64,000 bases of DNA from an uncultured Bacilli bacterium (GTDB lineage Bacteria > Bacillota_I > Bacilli_A > RF39 > UBA660). Shown one piece after another: positions 38,451 through 44,960 of the stretch. Location: the NCBI GenBank assembly GCA_934149325.1, contig CAKPEJ010000003.1, positions 1 through 64,000 on the forward strand, read 5' to 3'. The notes below the pieces were generated by a model. That model searched no databases, was not told the origin of the DNA, and saw nothing but the letters and a program-made list of their open reading frames with translations. Made by a program: the position numbers and the translations under genes. The stretch's first letter is position 1; each line of letters starts with the position of its first letter.

Positions 38451-38463
38451 ATTTAATATATTG
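38434..38463 (+). promoter_or_regulatory. Candidate sigma-E-like promoter of the recombinase operon
   Basis: TGCATATT (38434-38441), 13-bp spacer, AATATATT (~38455-38462), 20 bases before the 46-aa ORF. The geometry is identical to that before spoVD (TTCATATC-13-CATATATT). The -35-like element lies inside the upstream terminator stem in very AT-rich DNA, so chance is a real alternative. Confidence 0.35.
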
Positions 38464-38481
38464 TATAAGAAAGGAAATTTT

Positions 38482-38622
38482 ATGGACAAGTATAATTATG
38501 AATACAGTATATTAAAATATAGATTATTACTTAATAAAAGATTATATGAAGAGAAGGTTATTGATATAGAAACTTATCAAAAAATGGAAGATTATTTAAT
38601 AAAAAAATTAAATAGAGGGTGA
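38482..38622 (+). CDS. 46-aa protein directly before the recombinase; candidate recombination partner
   Basis: ATG 38482 with RBS AAGGAAA; ends TGA at 38620-38622, overlapping the recombinase GTG (GTGA). The peptide is charged and helical (ILKYRLLLNKRLYEEKVI, then DIETYQKMEDYLIKKLN), resembling SHOCT-like small helical proteins seen next to serine recombinases. Translational coupling suggests joint function. It could be a recombination directionality factor or other accessory protein; this is inference from position and size only. Confidence 0.6.
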   Translation: MDKYNYEYSILKYRLLLNKRLYEEKVIDIETYQKMEDYLIKKLNRG

Positions 38623-40184
38623 TACTTATTAATATTGTAAAAATAAGAAATGAAATAAAAAATGGTAAAAATTTATGTGATATGAATTTAAGAGTTGTGT
38701 ATTATGCAAGGGTATCAACAGACAAAGATGAACAAATAAATTCTTTGGAAAATCAGAAAAATTACTTTGAAGAATTAATTAATGAAGAAAAAAACTGGAT
38801 ATTATCTGGTTCATATATAGACGAAGGAATATCTGGTACTAGTGTAAAAAAAAGAGAAAGTTTTTTAAAAATGATAAGTGATGCAAAAAAAGGTAAGTTT
38901 GATATGATACTTACAAAAGAAGTATCTCGTTTTGCTCGTAATACTATTGATTCAATTAAATATACTCAGTATTTACTTGAAAAAGGTGTTATAGTAAATT
39001 TTATAAATGATAACATTAATACAGTTTTTTCAGATTCAGAATTTAGGTTAACACTAATGTCTAGTTTAGCGCAAGATGAGGTTAGAAAATTAAGTGAAAG
39101 AGTTAAATTTGGATTTAAGAGAAGTATAAAAGATGGAAGAGTATTAGGTGGAGGAAATATAACTGGATATGATAAAAGAAATGGAAAATTGTATATAAAT
39201 GAAAAAGAAGCAAAAATGATAAGGATGTTATTTGATTTATATGTATCAAATGGATATGGGTTTAAGAAAATATCTAAAATATTATTTAGTCATGGTTATA
39301 AAAATACTAAAGGAGAAATGTATTCAGAAAGAGTTCTTTCAAGAATGATTACAAACCCAAAATATAAAGGATACTATTGCGCAAATAAAAGCTATATTGA
39401 AAATTATAGAACTCATAAAAAAATACTGAAACCTAAAAGTGAATGGATAATGTATAAGGATGAAAATATACCAGTTATAATAGATGAAAAAATATTTGAT
39501 GAAGCAAATAGAATATATAATGAAAAAAGAAAAGTGAGTAAAAGAAATTTATATAATATTGAAAAAATATATGCAGGAAAATTAATATGCAATTGTCATA
39601 ATAAAAATTTTTCTATTATTTCATCAGGTAATAGAAAAAATAAGCCAGTATGGGTTTGTCAAGAATATATAAAAGACGGTGTGAAAGGTTGTTTAAGTCC
39701 AATACTAGAAGAAGAAAAATTAAATGATATATTTAAAAAAGTAATAAAAGAAAATTTCTTTTTAGATGATAAATTAACTCAAAACATATTAAACGATTAT
39801 GTAAAAATAATAAATTTTGATAATAAAAAAGAAGAATTGATAAAAGTAAAAAATAAAATAATTTTATCAAAAGAGAAAATATTAGAATTATTTATGGAAG
39901 ATATAATAACAAAAGATGAGTATAAGATTAAAAATGATAGTTATAATAAAGAGTTAGAAAATATAAATGAAAAATTAAAAAGTATAGATAAATATGATAA
40001 TAAGAATGATATAAAAAAATTAGAAAATAAAATTCAAAAGTTTTTGAATATAGATAATTCATATAAAGACTTATTTAAAATATTAGTAGATAAAGTTATA
40101 GTTGAAAAATGTGATGGGGATAGAAATAATATAAAGTTAAATATTTATTTTAATTCAAATAAAATTATAGGCATAAAGTATTAA
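38619..40184 (+). CDS. Large serine recombinase (integrase/invertase)
   Basis: About 520 residues. The N-terminal catalytic resolvase domain has YYARVSTDKDEQ with the nucleophile Ser, then YIDEGISGTS, KEVSRFARNTIDSI and SLAQDE. The recombinase domain follows (GFKRSIKDGRVLGGG, ITNPKYKGYYCAN), then a zinc-ribbon with Cys pairs (ICNCH, WVCQ, GCLSP), a coiled coil (residues ~400-470) and a C-terminal region. This is the architecture of phage-type integrases that recombine attB with attP and need a directionality factor to reverse. The GTG start overlaps the 46-aa ORF; an ATT at 38628 is spaced well from GAGGGTGA. Its probable sites are at 29932 and 40934. Confidence 0.93.
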   Translation: MILINIVKIRNEIKNGKNLCDMNLRVVYYARVSTDKDEQINSLENQKNYFEELINEEKNWILSGSYIDEGISGTSVKKRESFLKMISDAKKGKFDMILTKEVSRFARNTIDSIKYTQYLLEKGVIVNFINDNINTVFSDSEFRLTLMSSLAQDEVRKLSERVKFGFKRSIKDGRVLGGGNITGYDKRNGKLYINEKEAKMIRMLFDLYVSNGYGFKKISKILFSHGYKNTKGEMYSERVLSRMITNPKYKGYYCANKSYIENYRTHKKILKPKSEWIMYKDENIPVIIDEKIFDEANRIYNEKRKVSKRNLYNIEKIYAGKLICNCHNKNFSIISSGNRKNKPVWVCQEYIKDGVKGCLSPILEEEKLNDIFKKVIKENFFLDDKLTQNILNDYVKIINFDNKKEELIKVKNKIILSKEKILELFMEDIITKDEYKIKNDSYNKELENINEKLKSIDKYDNKNDIKKLENKIQKFLNIDNSYKDLFKILVDKVIVEKCDGDRNNIKLNIYFNSNKIIGIKY

Positions 40185-40199
40185 ATTATGTCTTTTTTA
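40170..40199 (+). terminator. Terminator after the recombinase gene
   Basis: Imperfect stem GGCATAA / TTATGTC (40170-40176 / 40186-40192) with one G-T pair, then six Ts; overlaps the stop. Confidence 0.6.
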
Positions 40200-40228
40200 T
40201 TGATAAATATTTTTATAAATGATAAAAT
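40200..40228 (+). promoter_or_regulatory. Sigma-A promoter for the 218-aa gene
   Basis: TTGATA (40200-40205), 17-bp spacer, TAAAAT (40223-40228). Confidence 0.6.
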
Positions 40229-40258
40229 ATTTACTCGTGAATAGATGTAGGTGAAAAA

Positions 40259-40915
40259 ATGGAAAAAGTAGTAAAAAGTGATTTAAGTAATGTATATAAA
40301 GAAGTTAAAGATAGTTTATTTGAATGTAAAATAATGAATGAGAATATAAGAAATGCAAAATATCACCATAATGCTAAATTTTTTCAAGGTCCATCTATAA
40401 TAAAATCAGGAATTTTATCATTAGATGAACAAAGAAAATTAGAAGGAAGAAAAATTACTGAAAGAGAAAAAAATATTTTAAGTGATGAATGTTATGTTAA
40501 TGGTAGTGAATATATATCTATTTCTAGTGGTGATATTGATTATGAATATATATCAGAAAAAGAATTTATATATAATTCTACTTTACCTAACTTTTTGGAT
40601 ATATTAATTTCAAATGATATATCAGCTATGAGAAATAGTATTAATTATGCTAATGAATATTTAGTTTATAAGAGAATATCTCCTAAAAAAATAGAGTCAA
40701 TAGATACGAGAATTTTAGCCTTGTCAAATCTTTCTACTATGAATGAAGAAGAAAAAATTAATGAAATAATTAAGAATTTTAATTATATAAGATTAATTTC
40801 AAAAGAAATATTAAAACGCAATAGGGAAATTTTATTACGTGAAGTTAGTGATGATGAAATAAATTTAGATGTAGAAAAGTTAACTAAAATGCCTAAATTA
40901 ATATTAGAAAAATAA
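40259..40915 (+). CDS. Uncharacterised 218-aa protein abutting the right recombination site
   Basis: I do not recognise a family with confidence. The protein is soluble. Residues ~35-90 (YHHNAKFFQGPSIIKSGILS, then NGSEYISISSGDID) loosely resemble the His...GIL...S pattern of ADP-ribosyltransferase-like (DarT/RNA phosphotransferase) folds, but this is weak. The C-terminal half is helical. Its stop codon ends at 40915, one base before the attP-type arm at 40916. It has its own vegetative-type promoter and no terminator before the junction, so in this orientation transcription could run into the spoVD C-terminal half. Confidence 0.55.
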   Translation: MEKVVKSDLSNVYKEVKDSLFECKIMNENIRNAKYHHNAKFFQGPSIIKSGILSLDEQRKLEGRKITEREKNILSDECYVNGSEYISISSGDIDYEYISEKEFIYNSTLPNFLDILISNDISAMRNSINYANEYLVYKRISPKKIESIDTRILALSNLSTMNEEEKINEIIKNFNYIRLISKEILKRNREILLREVSDDEINLDVEKLTKMPKLILEK

Positions 40916-40962
40916 TATCAAATATAGGATACCTTTTGGCCAAGGAGTTAGTGTTACACCTA
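40916..40962 (+). other. Right recombination junction (attR-like): attP arm joined to spoVD arm
   Basis: Arm TATCAAATATAGGATACC (40916-40933), core TTTTGG (40934-40939), then spoVD coding sequence CCAAGGAGTTAGTGTTAC. The arm matches the left-junction arm at 17 of 18 positions; on the plus strand the arms are direct, but they face the gene halves in opposite senses. Confidence 0.85.
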
Positions 40963-41630
40963 TACAGCAAATAACAGCAGTTTCAGCAGCAATAAATGGT
41001 GGAAAGTTATATAAACCATATGTTGTAAAAAGTATGCTTGAGCCAGAAACAAATACTCCTATAAAAACAAATAAAAAGAAACTTGTTAGAAGGGTAATTA
41101 GTAAAGATACTAGTAAAAAAGTTGCAATGGCACTTGAAAGTGTTGTAACTAATGGAACTGGTAGAAATGCATTTATTGATGGATACAGGGTAGGTGGTAA
41201 AACAGGTACTGCACAAAAAGTAAAAGATGGAAAATATATGGCAGGAAATTATATTGTTTCTTTTATTGGCTTTCTTCCAGCAGATGATCCTAAAATAGTA
41301 GTATATGTTGCAATTGATAATCCTAAGGGAGTAGTTCAATATGGTGGAACAGTTGCAGCACCAGTTGCAAGAGCAATATTAGAAGATTCAATAACAGCTT
41401 TAAATATAAAAAAGAGAAAAGATGCAAGTGAAAAAAATTATCAATTTTGGGAGAAAAAATATGTAGAAGTACCAAATTTAATAGGTCAGAACTATGATAA
41501 GATAAAATTTAATTTAGGTAGTTTTGATGTTCAATATTCTGGAAGTGGAAATAATATTATATATCAATCACCTAAAGCAGGAGAAAGAGTACTTGAAGGA
41601 AGTAAAATTAGAATACTTCTTGGCAATTAA
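40938..41630 (+). pseudogene. spoVD: C-terminal part (229 codons) of the split SpoVD-type PBP
   Basis: The frame enters at GGC CAA (G-QGVSVTPIQ) and continues AINGGKLYKPYVV, the third active-site motif GGKTGTAQK (KTG at residues 493-495 of the reconstructed protein), and ends with a single PASTA domain (YVEVPNLIGQNYDKI to SKIRILLGN). One PASTA domain is the SpoVD pattern. There is no start codon or RBS between the junction and 41034, so this part is not translated as a functional enzyme in this orientation. Joined to the minus-strand half it gives 635 residues (B. subtilis SpoVD: 646). mraY and ftsW/spoVE follow, as in the canonical spoVD-mraY-spoVE order. Confidence 0.93.
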
Positions 41631-41683
41631 TTGTATAAATTTGTAAATTATAAAAAAGAGTTAATTATTTTTATAATAATTAT

Positions 41684-41693
41684 GATATACTTA
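41684..41693 (+). promoter_or_regulatory. Possible extended -10 promoter for mraY-ftsW
   Basis: TGATATACT upstream of the mraY RBS fits an extended -10 (TGnTATACT) with no good -35. If real, mraY is insulated from the inversion. Confidence 0.4.
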
Positions 41694-41726
41694 TAAAAGT
41701 AAAAAATAAAAAAAGGAAGTGTAATA

Positions 41727-42719
41727 ATGTATATTTTAGCTAAGTCAGTTTTAGCCTTAATGATAGGTTTTATAGCATCTGTTTTACTAGGTCTTATCCT
41801 AGTACCATTACTTAAAAAAATTAAAGCAGATCAAACAACAAGTAGATTTGTAAAAGCTCATAAAGGAAAAAGTGGAACACCAACGATGGGTGGACTTATA
41901 TTTACTTTATCAACTATAATTACTATATTTGCTTTATATATTACTAACAAACTAAAAATATCTAGTAATTTAATCATTATCTTATTTGTATTTTTTGGTT
42001 ATGGTCTTATAGGATTTGTTGATGATTTCTTAAAAATAAAGTATCAAAGTAATGAAAAAGGCTTAACAAGAATGCAAAAATTTATTGCTCAAACATTATT
42101 AGCAATTGTATTTTTCTATATTTATATAAGAAATGGATCAAATCCTATAATAGAGATATATGCATTAAATTTAGAGATTAATTTAGGATTTATGTATGGT
42201 TTCTTTATCTTGTTTATGTTAGTTGGAACAAGTAATGCTGTAAATTTAACAGATGGACTTGATGGACTTGCTGCAGGGTTATCAGCTATTGCATTTTTAG
42301 TATATGGTATGATTGCATGGAACTCAGGATGGCTTTCAGGATATGATGATGTAGCGGTATTTTGTTTTATATTAGTAGGTGGATTACTTGGATTTTTAGT
42401 ATTTAATGCTCATCCTGCTAAAGTGTTTATGGGAGACACAGGATCTTTAGCATTAGGTGGAACACTTGCAACACTTGCAATTCTTACACATCGTGAAGTT
42501 TCTTTAATTGTTATTGGTGGTGTATTTGTTTTAGAAACATTATCAGTTATTTTACAAATAGCATCAGTAAAATTAAGAGGTAAAAAAATCTTTCCAATGA
42601 CTCCAATTCATCATTCTTTTGAAAAATGGGGATGGAAAGAACCAGATATCGTCAGATTATTTTATGTAATAGGATTTATACTAGGTGCAGGAGCACTAGT
42701 ATATGGTGTTTGGATTTAA
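41727..42719 (+). CDS. mraY: Phospho-N-acetylmuramoyl-pentapeptide-transferase MraY
   Basis: A 330-residue membrane enzyme that makes lipid I from UDP-MurNAc-pentapeptide and undecaprenyl phosphate. It has about ten membrane segments. Key motifs: HKGKSGTPTMGGL, FVDDFLKIKYQSNEKGL (catalytic Asp pair), SNAVNLTDGLDGLAAG, MGDTGSLALGG and PIHHSFEKWGW. RBS AAGGAAG lies before ATG 41727. The stop overlaps the ftsW start by one base. It is essential in walled bacteria; no second copy is in the window. Confidence 0.97.
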   Translation: MYILAKSVLALMIGFIASVLLGLILVPLLKKIKADQTTSRFVKAHKGKSGTPTMGGLIFTLSTIITIFALYITNKLKISSNLIIILFVFFGYGLIGFVDDFLKIKYQSNEKGLTRMQKFIAQTLLAIVFFYIYIRNGSNPIIEIYALNLEINLGFMYGFFILFMLVGTSNAVNLTDGLDGLAAGLSAIAFLVYGMIAWNSGWLSGYDDVAVFCFILVGGLLGFLVFNAHPAKVFMGDTGSLALGGTLATLAILTHREVSLIVIGGVFVLETLSVILQIASVKLRGKKIFPMTPIHHSFEKWGWKEPDIVRLFYVIGFILGAGALVYGVWI

Positions 42720-43807
42720 TGAAAAAATTCGATTATAAATTATTTGTACTCGTAGTATTATTATCAATATTTGGAATAGTTATGATTTTTTCTTCATCAG
42801 CTATATGGGCTGAATATAAATTTGACGATAAATATAGATTTTTAAAACTACAGAGCCTATTTTTTATAATTGGTATAATAGCAACAATCATAATATCAAA
42901 AGTAGATTATAAGAACTATTTAAAGAAAGCAAATGTTATATTACTAGTTTGCTTTCTTTTATTAATTTTAGTATTAATACCTGGTATAGGAACACTTAGA
43001 AATGGTTCTAGAAGTTGGTTTGGAATAGGTGGACTTGGTGTTCAACCTAGTGAATTTATGAAACTTGGTATAATAATATTTGCAAGTAAATATTTAAGTA
43101 ATTATCCAAAAGATATTAAAGATATAAAAAAAGGTGTATTTCCTATATTATTTTTAACCTTTTTAGTATTTGGACTTATAATGCTTCAACCGGATCTTGG
43201 AACAGGAGCAATAATATTAGTAACTGTAATTGGTTTGTTATTTGTATCTGGTGTTGATATGACTTTCTTTGCAAGGATAATAGGTCTTGGATTGATAGGT
43301 TTATCAGCTCTTATAATAGCAGCACCATATAGAATAAAAAGAATAGTAGCATTTTTAAATCCATGGAGTGATCCACTTGGTTCAGGATTTCAATCTATTC
43401 AATCATTATATGCAATAGGTCCAGGAGGGCTCTTAGGAATGGGATTATTTAATTCTGTACAAAAGCATTTTTATCTTCCAGAACCACAAACAGATTTTAT
43501 ATTTTCAATAATTAGCGAGGAACTTGGTATTCTTGGTATAGTATTAGTTGCTACGTTGTTTATAAGTATAATATATAGATGTTTAAAAATATCCATTAAC
43601 TGTAATGATTTGTTTGGAAAATATTTAGCATTTGGTATAACATTTCAATTAACATTTCAAACTCTTTTAAACTTAGCAGTAGTAGTTGGTTTAGTACCAA
43701 TAACTGGCGTCACACTTCCATTTTTAAGCTATGGGGGATCAAGTCTTATAATTACATTGTGTAGTATAGGAATAATTTTAAATATAAGTAGACATCAAAA
43801 TAAATGA
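42719..43807 (+). CDS. ftsW: FtsW/SpoVE-type SEDS peptidoglycan polymerase
   Basis: A 362-residue SEDS protein with ten membrane segments. Conserved features: SSSAIWA near the N-terminus, GLGVQPSEFMKLG, LMLQPDLGTGAI (catalytic Asp loop), NPWSDPLGSGFQSIQSLYAIGPGG, PEPQTDFIFSIISEELG and LPFLSYGGSSLI. SEDS glycosyltransferases act with a cognate class B PBP; the adjacent split PBP indicates SpoVE for the cortex, while PbpB at 22.6 kb may also use it. ATG 42719 overlaps the mraY stop (TAATG). The upstream in-frame codon at 42626 lies inside mraY and is not used. Confidence 0.93.
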   Translation: MKKFDYKLFVLVVLLSIFGIVMIFSSSAIWAEYKFDDKYRFLKLQSLFFIIGIIATIIISKVDYKNYLKKANVILLVCFLLLILVLIPGIGTLRNGSRSWFGIGGLGVQPSEFMKLGIIIFASKYLSNYPKDIKDIKKGVFPILFLTFLVFGLIMLQPDLGTGAIILVTVIGLLFVSGVDMTFFARIIGLGLIGLSALIIAAPYRIKRIVAFLNPWSDPLGSGFQSIQSLYAIGPGGLLGMGLFNSVQKHFYLPEPQTDFIFSIISEELGILGIVLVATLFISIIYRCLKISINCNDLFGKYLAFGITFQLTFQTLLNLAVVVGLVPITGVTLPFLSYGGSSLIITLCSIGIILNISRHQNK

Positions 43808-43817
43808 TTTATAAAAA

Positions 43818-43846
43818 TTGCAAAGATATAAAAAATATGTTATTAT
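43818..43846 (+). promoter_or_regulatory. Antitoxin RNA 1 promoter
   Basis: TTGCAA (43818-43823), 17-bp spacer, TATTAT (43841-43846). Confidence 0.8.
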
Positions 43847-43852
43847 GTATGT

Positions 43853-43962
43853 AGCAAGAAATCTTGCATAAAATAAAAAAGGGAACATTCAATTTCGCAA
43901 GTGAATGTCATCCTTAATTGAAATGGTATGACACTCTACGTATGAAGAGTGTCTATTTTTTT
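43853..43962 (+). ncRNA. Antisense antitoxin RNA 1
   Basis: Predicted start ~43853. It has a 5' hairpin GCAAG-AAAT-CTTGC, an internal hairpin ACATTCA...TGAATGT, and a terminator hairpin GACACTC...GAGTGTC (43930-43953) with T run. It is complementary to the 3' part of toxin 1 mRNA, including the toxin stop codon. Confidence 0.7.
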
Positions 43963-44045
43963 ATTGCTAGTACCAGTAAGGTAGATAGTAGTAAAATTAT
44001 AGAAATGTACTTAAGAACTTTTAAGATAAAAGTTTTAGTTTTCAT
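43953..44045 (-). CDS. Type I toxin peptide 1 (30 aa, hydrophobic)
   Basis: ATG (44045-44043) after GGAGGTAGAATA. The 30-residue peptide begins MKTKTFILKVLKY, continues with a single hydrophobic helix and ends VLAIKK. It has a basic-hydrophobic-basic layout typical of membrane-acting type I toxins (TxpA/BsrG class by size and layout, not by sequence). The stop codon is inside the antitoxin terminator. Promoter on the minus strand: TTGCAC, 17 bp, TACAAT (44137 down to 44109). Confidence 0.7.
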   Translation of the reverse strand: MKTKTFILKVLKYISIILLLSTLLVLAIKK

Positions 44046-44108
44046 TATTCTACCTCCTTTCTTATAAAGAATAGGAGGACGACACTCACATTAAATGTTC
44101 CTGTAAAC

Positions 44109-44137
44109 ATTGTAGCAAACAAATGTTTAATGTGCAA
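44109..44137 (-). promoter_or_regulatory. Toxin 1 promoter
   Basis: Minus strand TTGCAC (complement 44132-44137), 17-bp spacer, TACAAT (complement 44109-44114). Confidence 0.8.
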
Positions 44138-44184
44138 TTAGTTTAATAAAAATTCATAAATAAAAATGATGTAATTTATAAAAA

Positions 44185-44213
44185 TTGCAAAGAAATAAAA
44201 AATATGTTATTAT
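44185..44213 (+). promoter_or_regulatory. Antitoxin RNA 2 promoter
   Basis: TTGCAA (44185-44190), 17-bp spacer, TATTAT (44208-44213). Confidence 0.8.
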
Positions 44214-44219
44214 GTATGT

Positions 44220-44333
44220 AGCAAGAAATCTTGCATAAAATAAAAAAGGGAACATTCAATTTGCTAAGTTGAATGTCTACCAAAATGTTTTTTGAAGGCA
44301 CTTATCTTTGCAAGAGATGAGTGCCATTTTTAT
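44220..44333 (+). ncRNA. Antisense antitoxin RNA 2
   Basis: About 114 nt. It has the same 5' hairpin as RNA 1, an internal hairpin ACATTCAA...TTGAATGT, and a terminator hairpin GGCACTTATCT...AGATGAGTGCC (44297-44325) then ATTTTTATTT. The toxin 2 transcript reads across this whole region and ends beyond it at a hairpin followed by T-rich sequence on the minus strand, so the RNAs are fully complementary here. Confidence 0.75.
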
Positions 44334-44345
44334 TTATAGGTAATA

Positions 44346-44429
44346 CTACTTCAATACTATGAAGAGTAAAGCTATTAATAAGATGATAACAGTGAGTAAG
44401 ATAGAAATTAAAAAATCTTTCTTAGACAT
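44346..44429 (-). CDS. Type I toxin peptide 2 (27 aa, hydrophobic)
   Basis: ATG (44429-44427) after GAGGAGG at 11-base spacing. The peptide starts MSKKDF, has one uninterrupted Leu/Ile-rich membrane helix, and ends FIVLK. It is identical to toxin 3. The 3' end of the mRNA overlaps antitoxin RNA 2. Such peptides depolarise or perforate the membrane when unpaired; that activity is inferred from the class. RNase III (rnc, 16.4 kb) would be the expected degrader of the duplex. Confidence 0.75.
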   Translation of the reverse strand: MSKKDFLISILLTVIILLIALLFIVLK

Positions 44430-44496
44430 ATATCAATAACCTCCTCTCTATAAAGAGTAAGAGGTAGACACTCAACAATTAAATGTTCCTGTAAAT

Positions 44497-44525
44497 ATTA
44501 TAGCAAACAAATGTTTAGTGTGCAA
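44497..44525 (-). promoter_or_regulatory. Toxin 2 promoter
   Basis: Minus strand TTGCAC (complement 44520-44525), 17-bp spacer, consensus TATAAT (complement 44497-44502). Confidence 0.85.
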
Positions 44526-44572
44526 TTAGTTTAATAAAAATTCATAAATAAAAATGATGTGATTTATAAAAA

Positions 44573-44601
44573 TTGCAAAGAAATAAAAAATATGTTATTA
44601 T
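44573..44601 (+). promoter_or_regulatory. Antitoxin RNA 3 promoter
   Basis: TTGCAA (44573-44578), 17-bp spacer, TATTAT (44596-44601). Confidence 0.8.
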
Positions 44602-44607
44602 GTATGT

Positions 44608-44721
44608 GGCAAGAAACCTTGCATAAAATAAAAAAGGGAACATTCAATTTGCTAAGTTGAATGTCTACCAAAATGTTTTTTGAAGGCACTTATCTTTGCA
44701 AGAGATGAGTGCCATTTTTAT
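44608..44721 (+). ncRNA. Antisense antitoxin RNA 3
   Basis: Near-identical copy of RNA 2 shifted by 388 bp; the 5' hairpin has small changes (GTGGCAAG, AAACC). Terminator hairpin 44685-44713. Confidence 0.75.
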
Positions 44722-44733
44722 TTATAGGTAATA

Positions 44734-44817
44734 CTACTTCAATACTATGAAGAGTAAAGCTATTAATAAGATGATAACAGTGAGTAAGATAGAAATTAAA
44801 AAATCTTTCTTAGACAT
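44734..44817 (-). CDS. Type I toxin peptide 3 (27 aa, identical to toxin 2)
   Basis: Exact 388-bp-shifted copy of toxin 2: ATG at 44817-44815, RBS GAGGAGG, promoter TTGCAC-17-TATAAT at 44913 down to 44885. Identity of toxin and near-identity of antitoxin mean either RNA can neutralise either mRNA. Confidence 0.75.
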   Translation of the reverse strand: MSKKDFLISILLTVIILLIALLFIVLK

Positions 44818-44884
44818 ATATCAATAACCTCCTCTCTATAAAGAGTAAGAGGTAGACACTCAACAATTAAATGTTCCTGTAAAT

Positions 44885-44913
44885 ATTATAGCAAACAAAT
44901 GTTTAGTGTGCAA
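44885..44913 (-). promoter_or_regulatory. Toxin 3 promoter
   Basis: Minus strand TTGCAC, 17-bp spacer, TATAAT, 388 bp from the toxin 2 promoter. Confidence 0.85.
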
Positions 44914-44960
44914 TTAGTTTAATAAAAATTCATAAATAAAAATGATGTGATTTATAAAAA

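Larger units (their letters stand above)
29932..40939. mobile_element. ~11-kb invertible DNA segment driven by a resident serine recombinase
   Basis: The segment is bounded by the shared core TTTTGG in opposite orientation (complement 29932-29937; 40934-40939). Inverting it on paper fuses the spoVD halves in frame (TTAFG + QGVSVTPIQ, 635 codons). It also joins the two outer arms into a palindrome: TATCAAATATAGGATACC, a 10-bp centre beginning TTTTGG, then the complement of TATCAAATATAGGACACC. That is the geometry of a large-serine-integrase attP. The segment holds the recombinase gene ~750 bp from that site. No long inverted repeats are present that would support ordinary homologous inversion. 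Confidence 0.85.

Noticed and set aside
29862..41630. Ordinary prophage or ICE insertion into spoVD
   Set aside because: An insertion leaves both gene halves in the same orientation. Here they are on opposite strands, and the interval carries core genes with no phage or conjugation genes.
29862..41630. Inversion by homologous recombination between long inverted repeats
   Set aside because: The two junctions share only a six-base core in inverted orientation; the 18-bp arms are direct on the plus strand.
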